Shown here one piece after another: positions 32,607 to 44,640 of a DNA stretch of 64,000 nucleotides. This DNA is from Areca catechu. Lineage: Eukaryota; Streptophyta; Magnoliopsida; Arecales; Arecaceae. Below the pieces are notes generated by a model. That model did no database searches. It saw nothing but the letters and a program-made list of their open reading frames with translations, and was not told where the DNA came from. How positions within the stretch are numbered: position 1 is the first letter of the stretch; each line of letters opens with the position of its first letter. The stretch covers positions 60,053,851-60,117,850 of the forward strand of contig CM038044.1 in NCBI GenBank assembly GCA_021397845.1. The letters are read 5' to 3'. The position numbers were made by a program, and so were the translations under genes.

Positions 32607-34242
32607 AGAGGCTTCTCAATCCTTTGTGGATCTCTGATTAAGATTTCAATTGATTGGGTCCTGTAATAAGGCTTCAAGCCTGAACTTTTAATTTGGAGTC
32701 ATGTACTTAGTTCCAATTTTTGTTTTAGCCTTATACCTTGGCCAATTTAGTCAAGCTAGGTCAATGGGTCCTGTGTTTAGCTGTATTAGTCCAAGCCTAA
32801 GTCTACTCGATGATGAGCTCAAGCTGGAGTGGACATTTGAGTCAAGCCCAGTTAAGGGATCAAGCCATCTTCCCCAAGCCAAGTTGGATCACCATGTTAG
32901 TGACTGGAGTGCCACTTCATCAGTGCCATGTGGCAGGAGGGGGCGCCACCTCACCATGACACTTGGGCAGCCAAGAGAGAATGGAGGGATTTGAAGTTAA
33001 TGCTTGTTGGACACCCATGCTCCAAGCCAACAAATTCCCCTTCCCACTCCCCACATCAAGCTTTTTTCCAAAGTAGCATGGTCGACCAAGGAAGGTTTAT
33101 GAAGACAATGGAGCATCCCTTGATCCAAGCCGACCACTTTTTCTCCCTTCCCTCCCCATATCAAGCTTCTCTCCATACAAGAATGGTCGGCAAAGGAAGG
33201 AGCTTGAAGTCAACCAAGCATCCCATGATCCCTAAAGACAAGATCCTTACTTCATGCCCCCACATCAAGCCTTTCTCCATAAAAGCTTGGATGGCCAAGG
33301 AAAGAAGCAAAGATCAAGTGGGAACCCATGATTCTTGAAGACATGCTCACCTCCTCACTCCCCGAATCAAGCCCTCCACCAAATCAAGGTCGGTCAAGAG
33401 AGGATTCCATGAATCAAATTCAAATTTTAGGCACCTTAATGAAGACTTGTAGCCAATTTTCATTTGAATTTGAATGGGACCTAGGAGCCTATTTAAAGGG
33501 CCCTACCCCCCCTTGTAAATGGTAATGTTGATGAAATGAAAAAAAGTTTGAGAAGTTATTCTTCTAGCCCTTGTCTTCTAAACTAGGAACTTCGAGAAGG
33601 AGAGCGCCTTTGTCCTTTGGGACATCGAGGAGTGAGAGGCCTTGTGTTACTATCCTTCTGCATAAGCCACCTTTCAACCTTCAAGTTTGGAGGCCATCTA
33701 GAAGATCCACCTGGATGCCTAGCAAGAAGAACCTCCTCGACCACCATTCTCAACTTTTGCTCCATCCTTTTCTACTTGTTTCTTAATGATTTCTAACCCT
33801 TCAAATGGGTGCTCGTAGGTCCTCCAGGTGCCACGGACAACAGAGTCGGTCTTCCTTGCCTTCACGACCATCAAACGGTAAGCCGGTGAATCCGTAGGGT
33901 TGAAGGCTTGATCCTCCATGCCGAAGGCTTGATCCTCCATGCCGCATCCACAAGAGTGAGTGAACTCGGCATCGAGCGCATCAGAGTTTTTCAAGGTTTG
34001 CATCCCTAATCTCCTAAGTAGATATTGATCTAGAGCTAAGTCCTACGGGATTTCTCTATCCTGGGGTCCTCTCCTTATCTTTGTTTAGGGGCTATCTTGC
34101 ATGCTAGAAAGTTCTTATCTTTATAGAATCACTAGATCTGCTCTTTGCTTGTCTTCGAGAATCCTTAAATCCACTAAAACTTAAAAAGAAAAATCATTTG
34201 CATCATCCACCTCATCTTATTAGCATTGTTAGTCCCATATCA
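32584..34242 (+). repeat. 3' LTR of element I
   Basis: It starts TGGTATGGGTACTAGG after the polypurine-like CCGAGAGAAC. It is 32 bp longer than the 5' LTR, in part because of a 21-bp tandem duplication at 33902-33943 (unit GAAGGCTTGATCCTCCATGCC) absent from the 5' copy. TATA-like CTATTTAAAG is at about 33489. Confidence 0.88.
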
Positions 34243-34554
34243 CTTCAGCTCCAACTTTGCCGGATTCGGCTAGTCAATGACCGAGCTCAGATTGGCCCCA
34301 TGAGGCCCTGAGATAGTCTACAGGCAGTGCTGGCTGGCTGGCATGACCCTCTCATCTCCCAAGTCCCTCAAGGGTTTGGGAGCTGAACAAGGAGGTGCTT
34401 TGTGGAGATGGTGGCATCGAGCTGGTTGACTCCAGGATGCCCCAAGATCGCATTGCATGGTGAGGGAAGCCCCATAATGGTGAATGTCATCAGTACAGTA
34501 CTTTGTCGGGATTGGGTTTTGATGGTTATTTGGAGTATAATCTCTCCCTCAACT
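34243..34554 (-). pseudogene. Protease C-terminal fragment of gypsy T
   Basis: The minus-strand reading gives VEGEIILQITIKTQSRQSTV, LMTFTIMGLPSPCNAILGHP and GVNQLDATISTKHLLVQLPN. The NAILGxPxxN motif is the conserved C-terminal part of Tat-branch proteases. It joins, across element H, to the protease N-terminal half at 40853-41000 and, across element I, to the RT fragment at 27724-28337. Confidence 0.8.
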
Positions 34555-36502
34555 TGATGTGGGACAATATGCAAAAACTAAATTACTTATTATTAAACTA
34601 ATTAACTAAAATTAATAGATATTAATTTTCTAGAAATTTTTAGGTTAAAGACTTAAAGCAATAACAATAATCAAGACTAGTCAACTATTATATGTCCGCA
34701 ATATCGAACTAACAGATCTAGTTAGGAAAGATGGATTTGGTGATTAAGAAATCACCTTAAACCAGGATTTCAACCTTTCAAAGAATCAAAAATTAAAGAG
34801 TTAGAGAAGGTTTTTATTTTTTACCAACAAAGATTATACCCTCTAGTTGTGGATCTGATTGGACTCTTTAGGATCTTGTGGCATGACTTCCAGATTTCAA
34901 TTTTTGGGCTCCGAACTTTAGCTCTACTGATTCCAAGGCAAAGAACACCTTTGCTTCCAATCTCGATCACCTGCAATCAGTCACAAACTCAGTAAAAAGG
35001 AGTGGAAAGGAAAATAGAATTTTAATGGAAAAAAAAAGGGAAGGAAGAAGCTGGAAGATGGCTAGGGTTTTCTGATGGTAGGATAAATAGGAAAACTAGG
35101 GTCTCACATCCCGTGATGCTCCGAAGAATAAAGGAATAGGGCCACACACCCCATGATGCTTCGAACAATAAAGGAAATGGCCTCATACCCCGCGATGCTC
35201 TGAACAACAAAGGAAATGGCCTCACACCCCATGATGCATGACACAACAAAGGAATGGCAAAATTTCTCCTTTATTTGATGAATAATAATTGAATTACAAA
35301 AGGGGTTGATGGTTGTATTTATAGACCACCAACATGAGAAGTGTGGGTTACAAAGTATAAAATTATCTTTTCTTGGGCAGCAACTCTTTGAATCCCTTCT
35401 TCTGGGGTCATGACTCTTGGTTTTGACCCTTCCTTGGACTTCATCCAGGTTGGGCAATAGCTTGAGATAAACTTCTTTCCTTTGGGCAATAAGAAAGAGG
35501 GCGGTAATTCTTTCCTATCTTGGCATGATCCTTCTCTCTTCTTGGCATGAATTCTTTTGGACTTCTCTTTGCATTTGAAAGTAGATTAGGATAAGCTCCA
35601 ATTTTGGATTTGGACTCTTCATGATAGGATATATAAGAACCCTGTTGAATTCTCTCAACTCGTCACATTCTCTTTGGCCGACTTTTCTTGGATTTGGCAA
35701 CAAAAATGAAAAGAGGGATAGGTGGCATAAGGCTTGGATTCCTTATGCTTTACTCCTCTTAAAATGATGGCACTCTTAAAAGTTGATTGTCGATATTTCT
35801 TGGGCCTTAAAGTGACTTCATGTGGCCAACCAAGAATTAGTGATATGGCATGTGATGATATCCAAGATGAGGTGGCAAGTGATATAGCTTGTGGCATGTG
35901 ACATAAGCTTGATGATGTGGCATGGGCATCCAACATGATGAAGGGGGAATGTGAAGGTGGGGCACCAAGAGGTTGTGGCACATGGCTTGACTTGATTTGG
36001 CACATGGTGTCACATGGGTCTTGACTTAGATCCCTTCTTGTATTACAGGAATCAACTAACAATTACAAGACTCAACCGACTAATTAACTAATAGCCCAAC
36101 TTGATCAAATTGATCAAAAGGCATAACCAATTCATAATTGAACCATACCATACTTAATTAGGGTTGTAAATACAAAACCCAATTAAAGTTGATAAAATGG
36201 GCTAAATAACACTGGACTTTTATAACAGAATTTATGACCCAATTGAAAACCAAACAAATATTTCAACTTGGTAAAAAGAGCTTGACTCAACTGGGTAAAT
36301 AGAGTTTATATATATATACTGGTTTCATTTGGATCAAGGAGTTATTTTATAAACTCAATTTTGGATTTTAGGGCTAAAACCGACTGGGCTAGAATAAATA
36401 TTTACAAGTGATCTGGGGCTTGGGCTTAGGGTTTTATTCACAGGTGATCCACAGGGATGTGGGTTCTACCTGTCGATTTCTTCTAGCCCTGGTATCTGCA
36501 CT
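34555..36502 (-). repeat. 3' LTR of element H
   Basis: It corresponds throughout to 38844-40852. TATA box in minus orientation (TCTATAAATAC) at 35315-35326. Four 40-bp repeats around CACACCCCRYGATGC lie at 35101-35260. No genes; the ORFs at 35104-35457 and 35655-36062 are LTR sequence and have counterparts in the other LTR. Confidence 0.86.
35101..35260. repeat. Tandem leader repeat in 3' LTR of H (four units)
   Basis: The unit of about 40 bp is (G)CCTCACACCCCRTGATGC followed by TCYGAA.AA.AAAGGAAT. The 5' LTR has three units at 39385-39500. The repeat lies just downstream of the TATA box on the minus strand, in the transcribed leader. Confidence 0.78.
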
Positions 36503-37100
36503 AATTCTTCCTGGGTGGGAGGAACTCGATCTTGTTGAGTATGGGTCAACTCTGTTGTGATAGTGCTCTAGTAAGTTGGGGTCAATTCTTTGCAAGTCCT
36601 CTCTAGTGATCCAAGAATCGTCAGTCTTGGGTTGTCCTTTCCAACAAGCCAGACATCACTGATAGTCTTTGCTCCGAGTAGCGATAATCTTGTCATCCAA
36701 GATCCACTCAATCCTGTCTCTCCAAGCTGGTAGTTGGTAGGTGGACACACATGGGTTGGCTCACTCTCAAGGATTGGATTAGGCCCAAAAGACTCACTAG
36801 GTATCAACGTTGGCTCCCTATACTCTATAAGGTCTGAAACGATGAAAGTAGAACTAATACCTAGTTCAGGTGGTAACTCAAGCACGTAGGCATTAGATCC
36901 AATTTTTCTAATTACTTTGTATGGTCCACTACTACTGGCATGTAACTTCTTTATGGTTCCAGGTGGAAACTGTTCAGGTCATAGTCTAACCATGACAAAG
37001 TCATTTTTATTGATTTCTTTGAGTCTTTTCTTAAAATTACCCTTGGTTAATGTATGACATGTCGATGAAAATTTGGCATAAATTCCTAATAGATGCCATA
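36503..37100 (-). pseudogene. GPY/F-like segment and chromodomain of element H
   Basis: The minus strand reads NDFVMVRL, stop, PEQFPPGTIKKLHASS, YKVIRKIGSNAYVLELPPEL and FIVSDLIEYREPTLIPSESF (36885-36700). After a frameshift it gives QPKTDDSWITREDLQRIDPN and LLEHYHNRVDPYSTRSSSSH (chromodomain C-terminal half, about 36650-36510). The arrangement is that of G1 and I. Confidence 0.78.
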
Positions 37101-37470
37101 GTATTTTTCAAAAATAGGATACAAATTGAATGTGCTTAAAGAATTTATGCAACCTACTGATTTCAACAAAATGCAATCAAGTGGCTCTAGAAAGAGTGAA
37201 AACTTTAGGCCAAAGTAGGAAATAAGAAGTGGATTCGAAGCTATCCTGGTGGGGTAGGATATAAGAAAAGGGCTCATGGAATAGTCCTGGGTTAATGGGG
37301 TTGACCTTAAGGTTTGGACATTGGGTTATATCAACCGGTAAATAAATGTTAGCCTTGTGGAAGGATGAGTCAGTGATTTTAGGAAAAAGATCTTTAATTA
37401 GGACTAAAGGGGTGAATTCAACCTAAGGGTGCTAGATTGAAAAGATCAAGTCCTCACTAATTACTTCAAG
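37060..37470 (-). pseudogene. Integrase relic and linker of element H
   Basis: The minus strand reads ESTSYFLLWPKVFTLSRAT, stop, LHFVEISRLHKFFKHIQFVS, YF, stop, KILWHLLGIYAKFSSTCHTL. It aligns with the integrase core of G1 from FDASKV to STAYHPQT but lacks the IVSDRD catalytic segment. The linker upstream (PINPGLFHEPFSYILP) matches F and G. Confidence 0.75.
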
Positions 37471-37985
37471 TTATGGAATTTTAGGACTAGGCTCTATAAT
37501 TTGACTCTCTTCTAAAGTCTCCTCAGGTATAATTCTAATACTAGGGTTAAACTCCTCATTGTTCTCTTTTCCTACTTGTCCTTCCAGTACAGCTTCAGTC
37601 AGGGTTCGATCAAAGTCAACTAACTCTAGTTCTATTTTATGTATTTCCTTTTCAATGTTAACCTTGGGAAGAGATGGGATAGTAGGGATGGGTCGACTAA
37701 AGGGAAATTGACTGATTCTGAGGTTCTGACTAGGTGCATTGATCCTAGTGGGTTTGGGTCGATTGGTTCCGTGGTCAAGGGTAGTTGGTTTAGGTGAACC
37801 AGGGTTAGTACGAGTCTTATAGATTCTCTCTAAGTTTTCAAATCGCTTATCTAGTCGGTCACATTTATCGTTCATCAAGGCAAACTGATCATTCATGAAC
37901 CTTAAAAAGGTTTCAAGGTTGTACTTTATGGTCACACTAGGTTGGGGTGAGACTACTGGTTGGGTTAGACTCCTAATCTAATGGT
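37471..37985 (-). pseudogene. gag-like N-terminus and acidic linker of element H
   Basis: A 154-codon stretch opens at 37935: TIKYNLETFLRFMNDQFALM, then CDRLDKRFENLERIYK (coiled-coil-like). A Pro-rich part follows, then EIHKIELELVDFDRTLTEAV and RIIPEETLEESQIIEPSPKI. The last motif is the acidic linker also found in E, F and G. The gag core and zinc knuckles are missing. The equivalent of the upstream start codon reads ATA. Confidence 0.7.
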
Positions 37986-38827
37986 TATGCAATGAAGACT
38001 CACAAAATTGAACTAGGGTCTTTTAGACCTAGAGCTCAAGTAGAATGGATCAGCTCAAATTTACAACCAATTCAACAATTACCCTATCCACTGGCCAGGT
38101 AAGAGGTGGGGTCGTGGGAGGCTCCCCCTGCTCTTGCAGGTCCTAATTAAAAACCACGAGTCTATTTAGGGTGTTTGCCTCTAGACCTCTAGCCTTAAAC
38201 ACTAGATTCAAGTGATAATCAAAGGATTTGATGCACTAGCTTTCACATAATGCTTGGAACCCGACCTTGTTAGTGTCCTTAAGCTACTTTAGGTTTCTAG
38301 TTGATTTTAATTAGGATTAGTTTCGATGTAAAAGGTGGTCGTTGTGGGCCCAGGTTAGGTGATGAAATCATGTCCTAATCTGAGATAGTCAAGTGCCCTT
38401 AAGATTAGGTTAAGTATGATGCAATCACAGATATGAAACCCTAATATGCAATGAAGCTAAAATAATAAAAATAGCATAAAATAAATTAATTTATTTTTCT
38501 TCAATTAAATTTCATATTTGATTAATTTTATATTTTTGATCTCGGGATATCACGTCTGGCCATAGCTTATTACTCCCATGGGTCATGATAGTATACTTGC
38601 GTATACCCGCTCAGGAGGCGTAATTTCCTTCCACTAGAAAAACTAAGCAATAAATTTTTTTTATGATTTTTTTTTGAGATTAGATTGAAGACTAATAGAG
38701 AATTAATAGAAAATTAATAACTAATTTTTTTGTATTTTTTTATAATGGTTTTATGTAATTTATTTTCAGCCTAAACCTAGATGTGTAGAGATTTTAGAAC
38801 TAGAAGTTAAACCCTAGTTTAAACCTT
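37986..38827 (-). other. Untranslated leader of element H
   Basis: It lies between the primer site and gag and is AT-rich at 38450-38770. It includes on the plus strand a block (CGGGATATCACGTCTGGCC, about 38542) that has a counterpart in reverse in the leader of F (about 43250). No gene seen. Confidence 0.55.
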
Positions 38828-38839
38828 CGCTCTGATACC
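38828..38839 (-). other. Primer binding site of element H
   Basis: The plus strand reads GCTCTGATACCA, that is TGGTATCAGAGC on the minus strand, the initiator tRNA-Met site, four bases from the LTR end at 38844. Confidence 0.9.
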
Positions 38840-38843
38840 AAAG

Positions 38844-40852
38844 ATGATATGGAACAATATGCAAAAACTAAATTACTGATTATTAAACTAATTAACTAAA
38901 ATTAATAGATATTAGTTTTCTGGATTTTTCTAGGTTAAAGACTCAAAGCAATCATAATAATGAAGACTAGTCAACTAGTATATGCCCGCAATATCGAACT
39001 AACAAATCTAGTCAGGAAAGATGGATCTGGTGATTAAAAAATCACCATAAACCAGGGTTTCTACCTTTCAAAGAATCAGAAACTAAAGAGTTAGAGAAGG
39101 TTTTGATTTTTTACCAACAAAGATTATACCCTCTAATTGTGGATCTGACTGGACTCTTTAGGTCTTGTGGCAGGACTTCCAGATTTCAATTTTCGGGCTC
39201 CGATCTTCAGCTCTACTAGTTTCGAGACAAAGAACACCATCGCTTCTAATCTCGATCACCTGCAGTTAGTCACAAACTTAGTAAGAAGGAGTGGAAAGGA
39301 AAAATGGAGTTTTAATGGAAAAAGAAAGGGGAGGAAGAAGCTGGAAGGCGGCTAGGGTTTTCTGATGGGGGATAAATTGGATAACTAGGGTCTCACACCC
39401 CGCGATGCTCCGAAGAACAAAGGAATAGGGCCTCACACCCCGTGATGCTCTGAAGAGCAAAGGAATAGGGCCTCACACCACACGATGCTTGACATAACAA
39501 AGGAATGGTAGAATTTCTCCTTTATTTGATGAATAATAATTGAATTACAAAAGGGGTTGATGGTGGTATTTATAGACCACCAACATGAGAAGTGTGGGTT
39601 ACAAAGTATAGAATTAGCTCTTCTTGGGTAGCAACTCTTTGAATCCCTTCTTCTGGGGTCATGACACTTGGTTTTGATCCTTCCTTGGACTTCATCCAGG
39701 TTGGGTGACAGGTTGGGATAAACTTCTTTCCTTTGGGTGATGATAAAGAGGTGTGGCAACTAAATTAAGATGTGGTGTCCTTCTTTGATTTCGATCCTCT
39801 CAAAATGTGTAACAAAAATATTTTTCAAGTGGGCGGTAATTCTTTCCTACCTTGACATGGTCCTTCTCTCTTCTTGGCATGAATTCTTTTGGACTTCTCT
39901 TTGCATTTGAAAGTAGATTAGGATATGCTCCAATTTTGGATTTGGACTCTTCATGATAGAATAGATAAGAACCCTGTTGAAATCTCCCAACTCATCCCAT
40001 TCTCTTTGGCTGACTTTTCTTGGATTTGGCAACAAAAATGAGAAGAGGGATGGGCAGCATAAGGCTTGGGCTCCTTCTACTTTACTCCTCTTAAAATGAT
40101 GGCACTCTTAAAAGTTGATTGTCAGTATTTCTTGGGCGCTAAAGTGACTTCTTGTGGCCGACCAAGAATTAGTGATATGGCATGTGATGATGTCCATGAT
40201 GATATGGCAAGTGATATTGCTTATGGCATGTGACATAAGCTTGATGATGTGGCTTGGGCATCTAAACTTGATGACGTGGCGCATGTGATGGTGGGGAACC
40301 AAGAGGTTATGGCACATGACTTGACTTTGGTTGGCATATAGTGTCACATAGGTCTTGACTTGGGTCCCCTCTTGTATTACAGGACTCAACTAACAATTAC
40401 AAAACTCAACTGACTAAACAACTAATAGCCCAACTTGATCAAATTGATCAAAAGGCATAACCAATTCATAATTGAACCATACCATACTTAATTAGGCTTG
40501 CAAATACAAAACCCAATTAAAGTTGGTCAAAAAGGCTAAATAACACTGGACCATTATAACAAAATTTATGATCTATTTGAAATTGGGGTTTAGGGCTAAA
40601 CCCAACAAATATTTCAACTTGATAAAAAGGGTTTGACTCAACTAGGTAAATAGGGTTATATATATATACTGGTTTCATTTGGATCCAGGGGTTTTTTTAC
40701 ATACTCAATTTTAGGTTTTAGGGCTAAAACTAACTGGGCTAGAATAAATATTTACAAGTGATCTAGGGCTTGGGCTTAGGGCTTTATTCACAGGTGATCC
40801 ACAGGGATGTGGGTTCGACCTGTCGATTTCTTCAGGCCCTGGTGTCCACACA
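38844..40852 (-). repeat. 5' LTR of element H
   Basis: It is 2009 bp, minus strand TGTGTGGACACCAGG to ...CCATATCA. TATA box in minus orientation at 39566-39576. It has three leader repeats (39385-39500) against four in the 3' LTR, and an extra segment at about 39730-39830 not present in the 3' copy. No genes. Confidence 0.86.
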
Positions 40853-41671
40853 TAACTCAAATTGAATCTCTGGTGAAGCCCACTAAGGGCATGAATACTA
40901 GCTTTATTTGGTTGGCAAACAAGTTCAACCTTGCAAAAGTATCATAAAAAATGTTATCTACAGAGCTTCCACTATCAACCATGATTCTTCTTACAGGATG
41001 TTTTGCTATCGTCATTTCCACGATGATACTATCATTATTTGGGTTATTTACCCCAATCGATCCTTCTCCCACGTAGGGGAGTACATCATCACTCTCCTCT
41101 CTCCACCTAGCCCTCTTTGGTGTTCTCCCTGCCCCCCAGGAGATCATTCCTATCGACTTCTTAGTGGGCCAATTATCGATGGTGAGCGAACAGGGCCCTT
41201 CATTCTGGGACAACAAGGGTGCTGCGCAATCCACATACTTCCCGAGATAGCCGTGCTTGATCAAGTCCTCTATCTCCCTCTTCAGGTGGCAACATTCCTC
41301 CATCTCATGGCTGTGGTCTCGGTGGAAGCGGCAATAACAAGACTTATCACATCTGGCAGATGGCCTCAATGGGGGAGGTTGATGTAGAAAGTGCTCTCCC
41401 TCAATCTCCATCATGATCTTCACTCTCGGGGCAAGAAGAGGGGTGAATTTCTCTTCTTTGGCTTGTTGGGTCGACTCTGGGTCTCAGCCTCGGCTATTGG
41501 GCCAGTGCCATCTTCTAGGTCGGGGGAGCTGATGCCTCCTTAATGGCGTGCATCTTCAGGAGCCTCCCGTCCAGCTCCCTCTTGGTATGGCCAGCCTCCT
41601 CCTCACGGATATATTTGTGGGCCCGGAGGAGGAGCTCCGTGTAAGTCTTCGGAGGTTTCTTGTCGAGGGAG
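40853..41671 (-). pseudogene. gag C-terminus and protease N-terminus of Tat-type gypsy T
   Basis: An open stretch of 188 codons (41423-40857) reads CRFHRDHSHEMEECCHLKRE then IEDLIKHGYLGKYV, the zinc-knuckle-like end of Tat gag. Then comes HPVRRIMVDSGSSVDNIFYD, the protease active site (D-S-G, about 40975). Upstream, 41671-41430 reads RAHKYIREEEAGHTKRELDG, the conserved end of the gag core, with stops. It is cut by H at 40852 and by F at 41672. This is the best preserved part of T. Confidence 0.83.
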
Positions 41672-42950
41672 TGGTGCGGGCATTAGAGTTCATAAGAGAT
41701 TTCAATCAAACCAGATCAACCCACGTTCCTTATGGATTGCAAGTAAATAAACCAAACTTTGATTTTGGTTTCAACTTTATGTTACTTTCAGCATGATTCC
41801 ATGAGTCCTTTAATTTCAGCATGAGTCCAAGAGTCCTGTAATTAGAGTCCAATCAACTTTAATTTCAATTTAATTATGTAATTTGATTAAGTTAGATTCA
41901 ATTTTGTTAAGTTAAGTTCAATTAGACAAGTTGGGTTGAAGTTGGGTTCAAAATTAAGTAAGATCAAGACCATGAAGCTTGGAGATTAGATGGGACAAAC
42001 CACCTCAACCACCATGCCAAGTTGGAATATCACATCACCATGCCAAGATGGAAGCCACCTCACCTCCTCCATGCCAAGTAGGATGACACATCACCTCCCA
42101 TGCCACATCACTCCATTTGGGCACCCAAATTCAAATTTGAATTTAAGTTGGAACTTTCCACTTATATCTCCACTCTTCATGCACTAATCGCACTTATCCC
42201 TCCATTCTTCACTCCACTCTTTAAGCATGTAATTTGAATTTGAAAGGGTTAGAGAAGTCCATAAATATCCCTAACACTCTTGTAATCAAACCATTATGAT
42301 GAATGAATGAAAGTTTTTTTATTCTAGTTCCATTTGCTTATTGCATTTGACACTCCATGAGGGAGAGGGTATGAGGCCCAACCATCCATCCAAGATGCCA
42401 CCATCTCTTCAACCAAGATGCCAGCCTATCCCACCAAGATGCCAACAATCATTTCCTTTCCCTCCTTTTAAATCTCTACTTTCCTTTTCTCTCATCCTTC
42501 TATGTCCACTAATGCCCTCAATTGTAGGATCCTCATTGATCTCGAGCTAAAGAAGAGGTTTGCTTTGCTTTAGAACCATCTATGTTAGGAGTCTTCCATC
42601 CAAGAAATGATAGTCTTCAAGCACAACCACTAATCCTTGGAGTGCTGATATTAAACCACCACCAAAATTGTGAGAGCTCATTGTTGACAAGAGAACCCTT
42701 CCTAGACTCTTAGATCTGATTATTTGAAGGTACATATCATAGTTAGAATGGTTTCTCAACCATTATGTCCTTTCTACTTTTGATTGAATGGAAACTACAT
42801 CGTGGATATTATAACTTTCATCTAGTAGTCTCTTACATCAAATTTTTTTGCTCCCTCTTATGCATGAATCCTGCTGATATGTGATAGAATCATTGCTTAT
42901 TTTAGTTTGTTAGGTTCTAAGTCTAAAACCCCATCCAGCATCCTGCATCA
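41672..42950 (+). repeat. 5' LTR of element F
   Basis: It is 1279 bp, TGGTGCGGGCATTAGAG... to ...CCTGCATCA. TATA-like CATAAATATCC is at 42259-42269 and a poly(A)-type AATGAATGAAAG at about 42302. Its first 93 bp match 45938-46030. Pro-rich ORFs here are not supported as genes. Confidence 0.86.
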
Positions 42951-42954
42951 TTTT

Positions 42955-42966
42955 TGGTATCAGAGC
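42955..42966 (+). other. Primer binding site of element F
   Basis: TGGTATCAGAGC, followed by ATGG, is complementary to initiator tRNA-Met. It lies four T residues after the LTR end. Confidence 0.92.
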
Positions 42967-43974
42967 ATGGTTAACTAGGACAAGTATGTTAGTTGCTGAA
43001 ATTTTCTGCATCATCTAAGGACTAGACCCGAAAGCTCATCTCATAGTTTTTTGGATCCTAGTTTAATTTGCAATTCCAATGGAACCAATCCAGATCAAAC
43101 CAGACCAGGAATCATTTCCATACATTTCAAATCTGAATTTTTAGAAATTTATTTTTATTTTCCAAGCTTACTTTCTAGTCAAAGGAAATCACGCCTCCGA
43201 AGCGGGTATACAAAAGTATACTTATGACCCATTAGAGTAATGAGCTAAGACTGGACATGATAACCCAAGATTGGAGGGCACGTTGTGCTAAGTGCATGCT
43301 TGCATGATTGGATTTATTGAGTGTTTCATTGCATGTTTACTTCTCTAGCACAACTTAGGTTCTAAGATTTTCGGGCATAATTCAAATTCAAAATTCACCT
43401 AACCATAAGTCAAAAAAAAATTGAAAATTGAATTTTGAATTATGAAATTTGAAAATTCAAATTTGAAATTTGAAATTTAAAAGTTTGAATTTTGAAATGC
43501 ATGTTATTCCTAGTCTTTATGTTTATTTGATTAGCTAGATTATTGGATGTGCATTCATTTTAAAATATTTAAGGGGAATCCTATCACAAGATAAGGAAAG
43601 GATTTTATCACCTTTCCTTGGTCCAAAATTAACCAACCCATATTGCATTGATCTAAGCCTAACATAAAATTGAGTAAGAACTTAAAACTAGGGACATCAA
43701 CAAGTCAAGTTCATGATCATGTTGAGACATAACATTAATTGATTTTGTATTTACTCGTGGATATTGGTGTCTAAGGCTAGGGATCCAACGGCAAATGCCT
43801 TAAGTGGATTTGTGGCTTTTAATTAGGACCTCGTGAAAGCGAGGAAAGCCTCCCACAATCCGACCTCTTACCTGGCCAGTTGAAAGGGTGACTGCAGTCT
43901 TGATTAGTGCCTTGTCAATTCATGCTATCTTGAACTTCTAGGTCAAGGAGCCCTAGAAGCTATGATTGTATTGC
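42967..43974 (+). other. Untranslated leader of element F
   Basis: It is 1 kb, AT-rich, with a run of AATTTGAAATTTGAA-type repeats at 43420-43500. No gene. Several blocks recur in the leaders of I and E. Confidence 0.55.
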
Positions 43975-44640
43975 ATGATAACTAGATCAGTAACCCTATA
44001 CCAACATTCCCAAACCCAACCAAGTGTCACCATAGACCTAAATCTTAAAATTTTGTTGAGAACCATGACTGAGCAATGCAAACAACTAAATGATATGTTT
44101 GACCAAATGGAGGAGCAAATCAGGACCCTTGAAGAAACCTAAATCACCTAGACCAACTCCCTTTGGACCAAGAGCCCATCGCCATGATCCCACCCCTGAA
44201 CGTAATCCTAGACGCCCACACCAAGACTTCATGGATTTGTAGGAAAGAGCCCTTAGGAGCATACATTTCGATGCACCCACTTTTGATGGAAATTTAGATC
44301 CTAAGGTGTATGTTGATTGGGAGAGTGACATGGATCAATACTTTAAGTGGTATGAGATGTCGGAAGAAAGGAAGTACAAATTTGCTAAACTTAGATTAAT
44401 TCGACAAGCTAGATTATATTAGAAAAATGTTGAGCACATTTGTCGACAGAGAGGAGACATGCCCATAGTCACTTGGAGAGCCATGAAGATCAAACTTAAG
44501 AAAAAGTACCTACCCATATCCTATGAGCAGAGGGGACCCATAACCCATCGACCCGAACCTAATAGGATTAGTATCCCTGGATATAAGCCAAGTAATAGTC
44601 AAGTTCCCCTTAGTTGACCCACCACTACTACCCAACTTGT
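43975..44640 (+). pseudogene. gag N-terminus and core of element F
   Basis: It begins near ATG 43975 (ITRSVTLYQHSQTQPSVTID). It continues MTEQCKQLNDMFDQMEEQIR (coiled-coil-like), then the gag core SIHFDAPTFDGNLDPKVYVD, WESDMDQYFKWYEMSEERKY, FAKLRLIRQARLY, and after a stop MPIVTWRAMKIKLKKKYLPI. This core is homologous to G1 gag 310-500. There are several stops and frameshifts. No zinc knuckle remains. Confidence 0.78.

Larger units (their letters stand above)
28338..34242 (+). mobile_element. Non-autonomous gypsy element I (5-bp target duplication CTTCA)
   Basis: The LTRs are 28338-29964 (1627 bp) and 32584-34242 (1659 bp). Perfect flanking duplications CTTCA lie at 28333-28337 and 34243-34247. 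The internal 2.6 kb holds a damaged primer site, a leader, a gag N-terminal remnant, the protease-RT linker with the very start of RT, an integrase relic, and the GPY/F-like segment plus chromodomain. RT core, RNase H and most of integrase are absent. It inserted into gypsy T between the protease and RT coding parts. Confidence 0.92.
34555..40852 (-). mobile_element. Non-autonomous gypsy element H
   Basis: LTRs are 38844-40852 (5') and 34555-36502 (3'), with a primer site at 38828-38839 and a polypurine-like tract at about 36503-36520. The interior (36503-38843) holds gag-like N-terminal sequence, the acidic linker, the integrase relic, and the GPY/F-like segment plus chromodomain; protease, RT and RNase H are absent. 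Flanks are CAACT (34550-34554) and TAACT (40853-40857), a 5-bp duplication with one mismatch. It lies inside the protease coding region of gypsy T. Confidence 0.88.
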
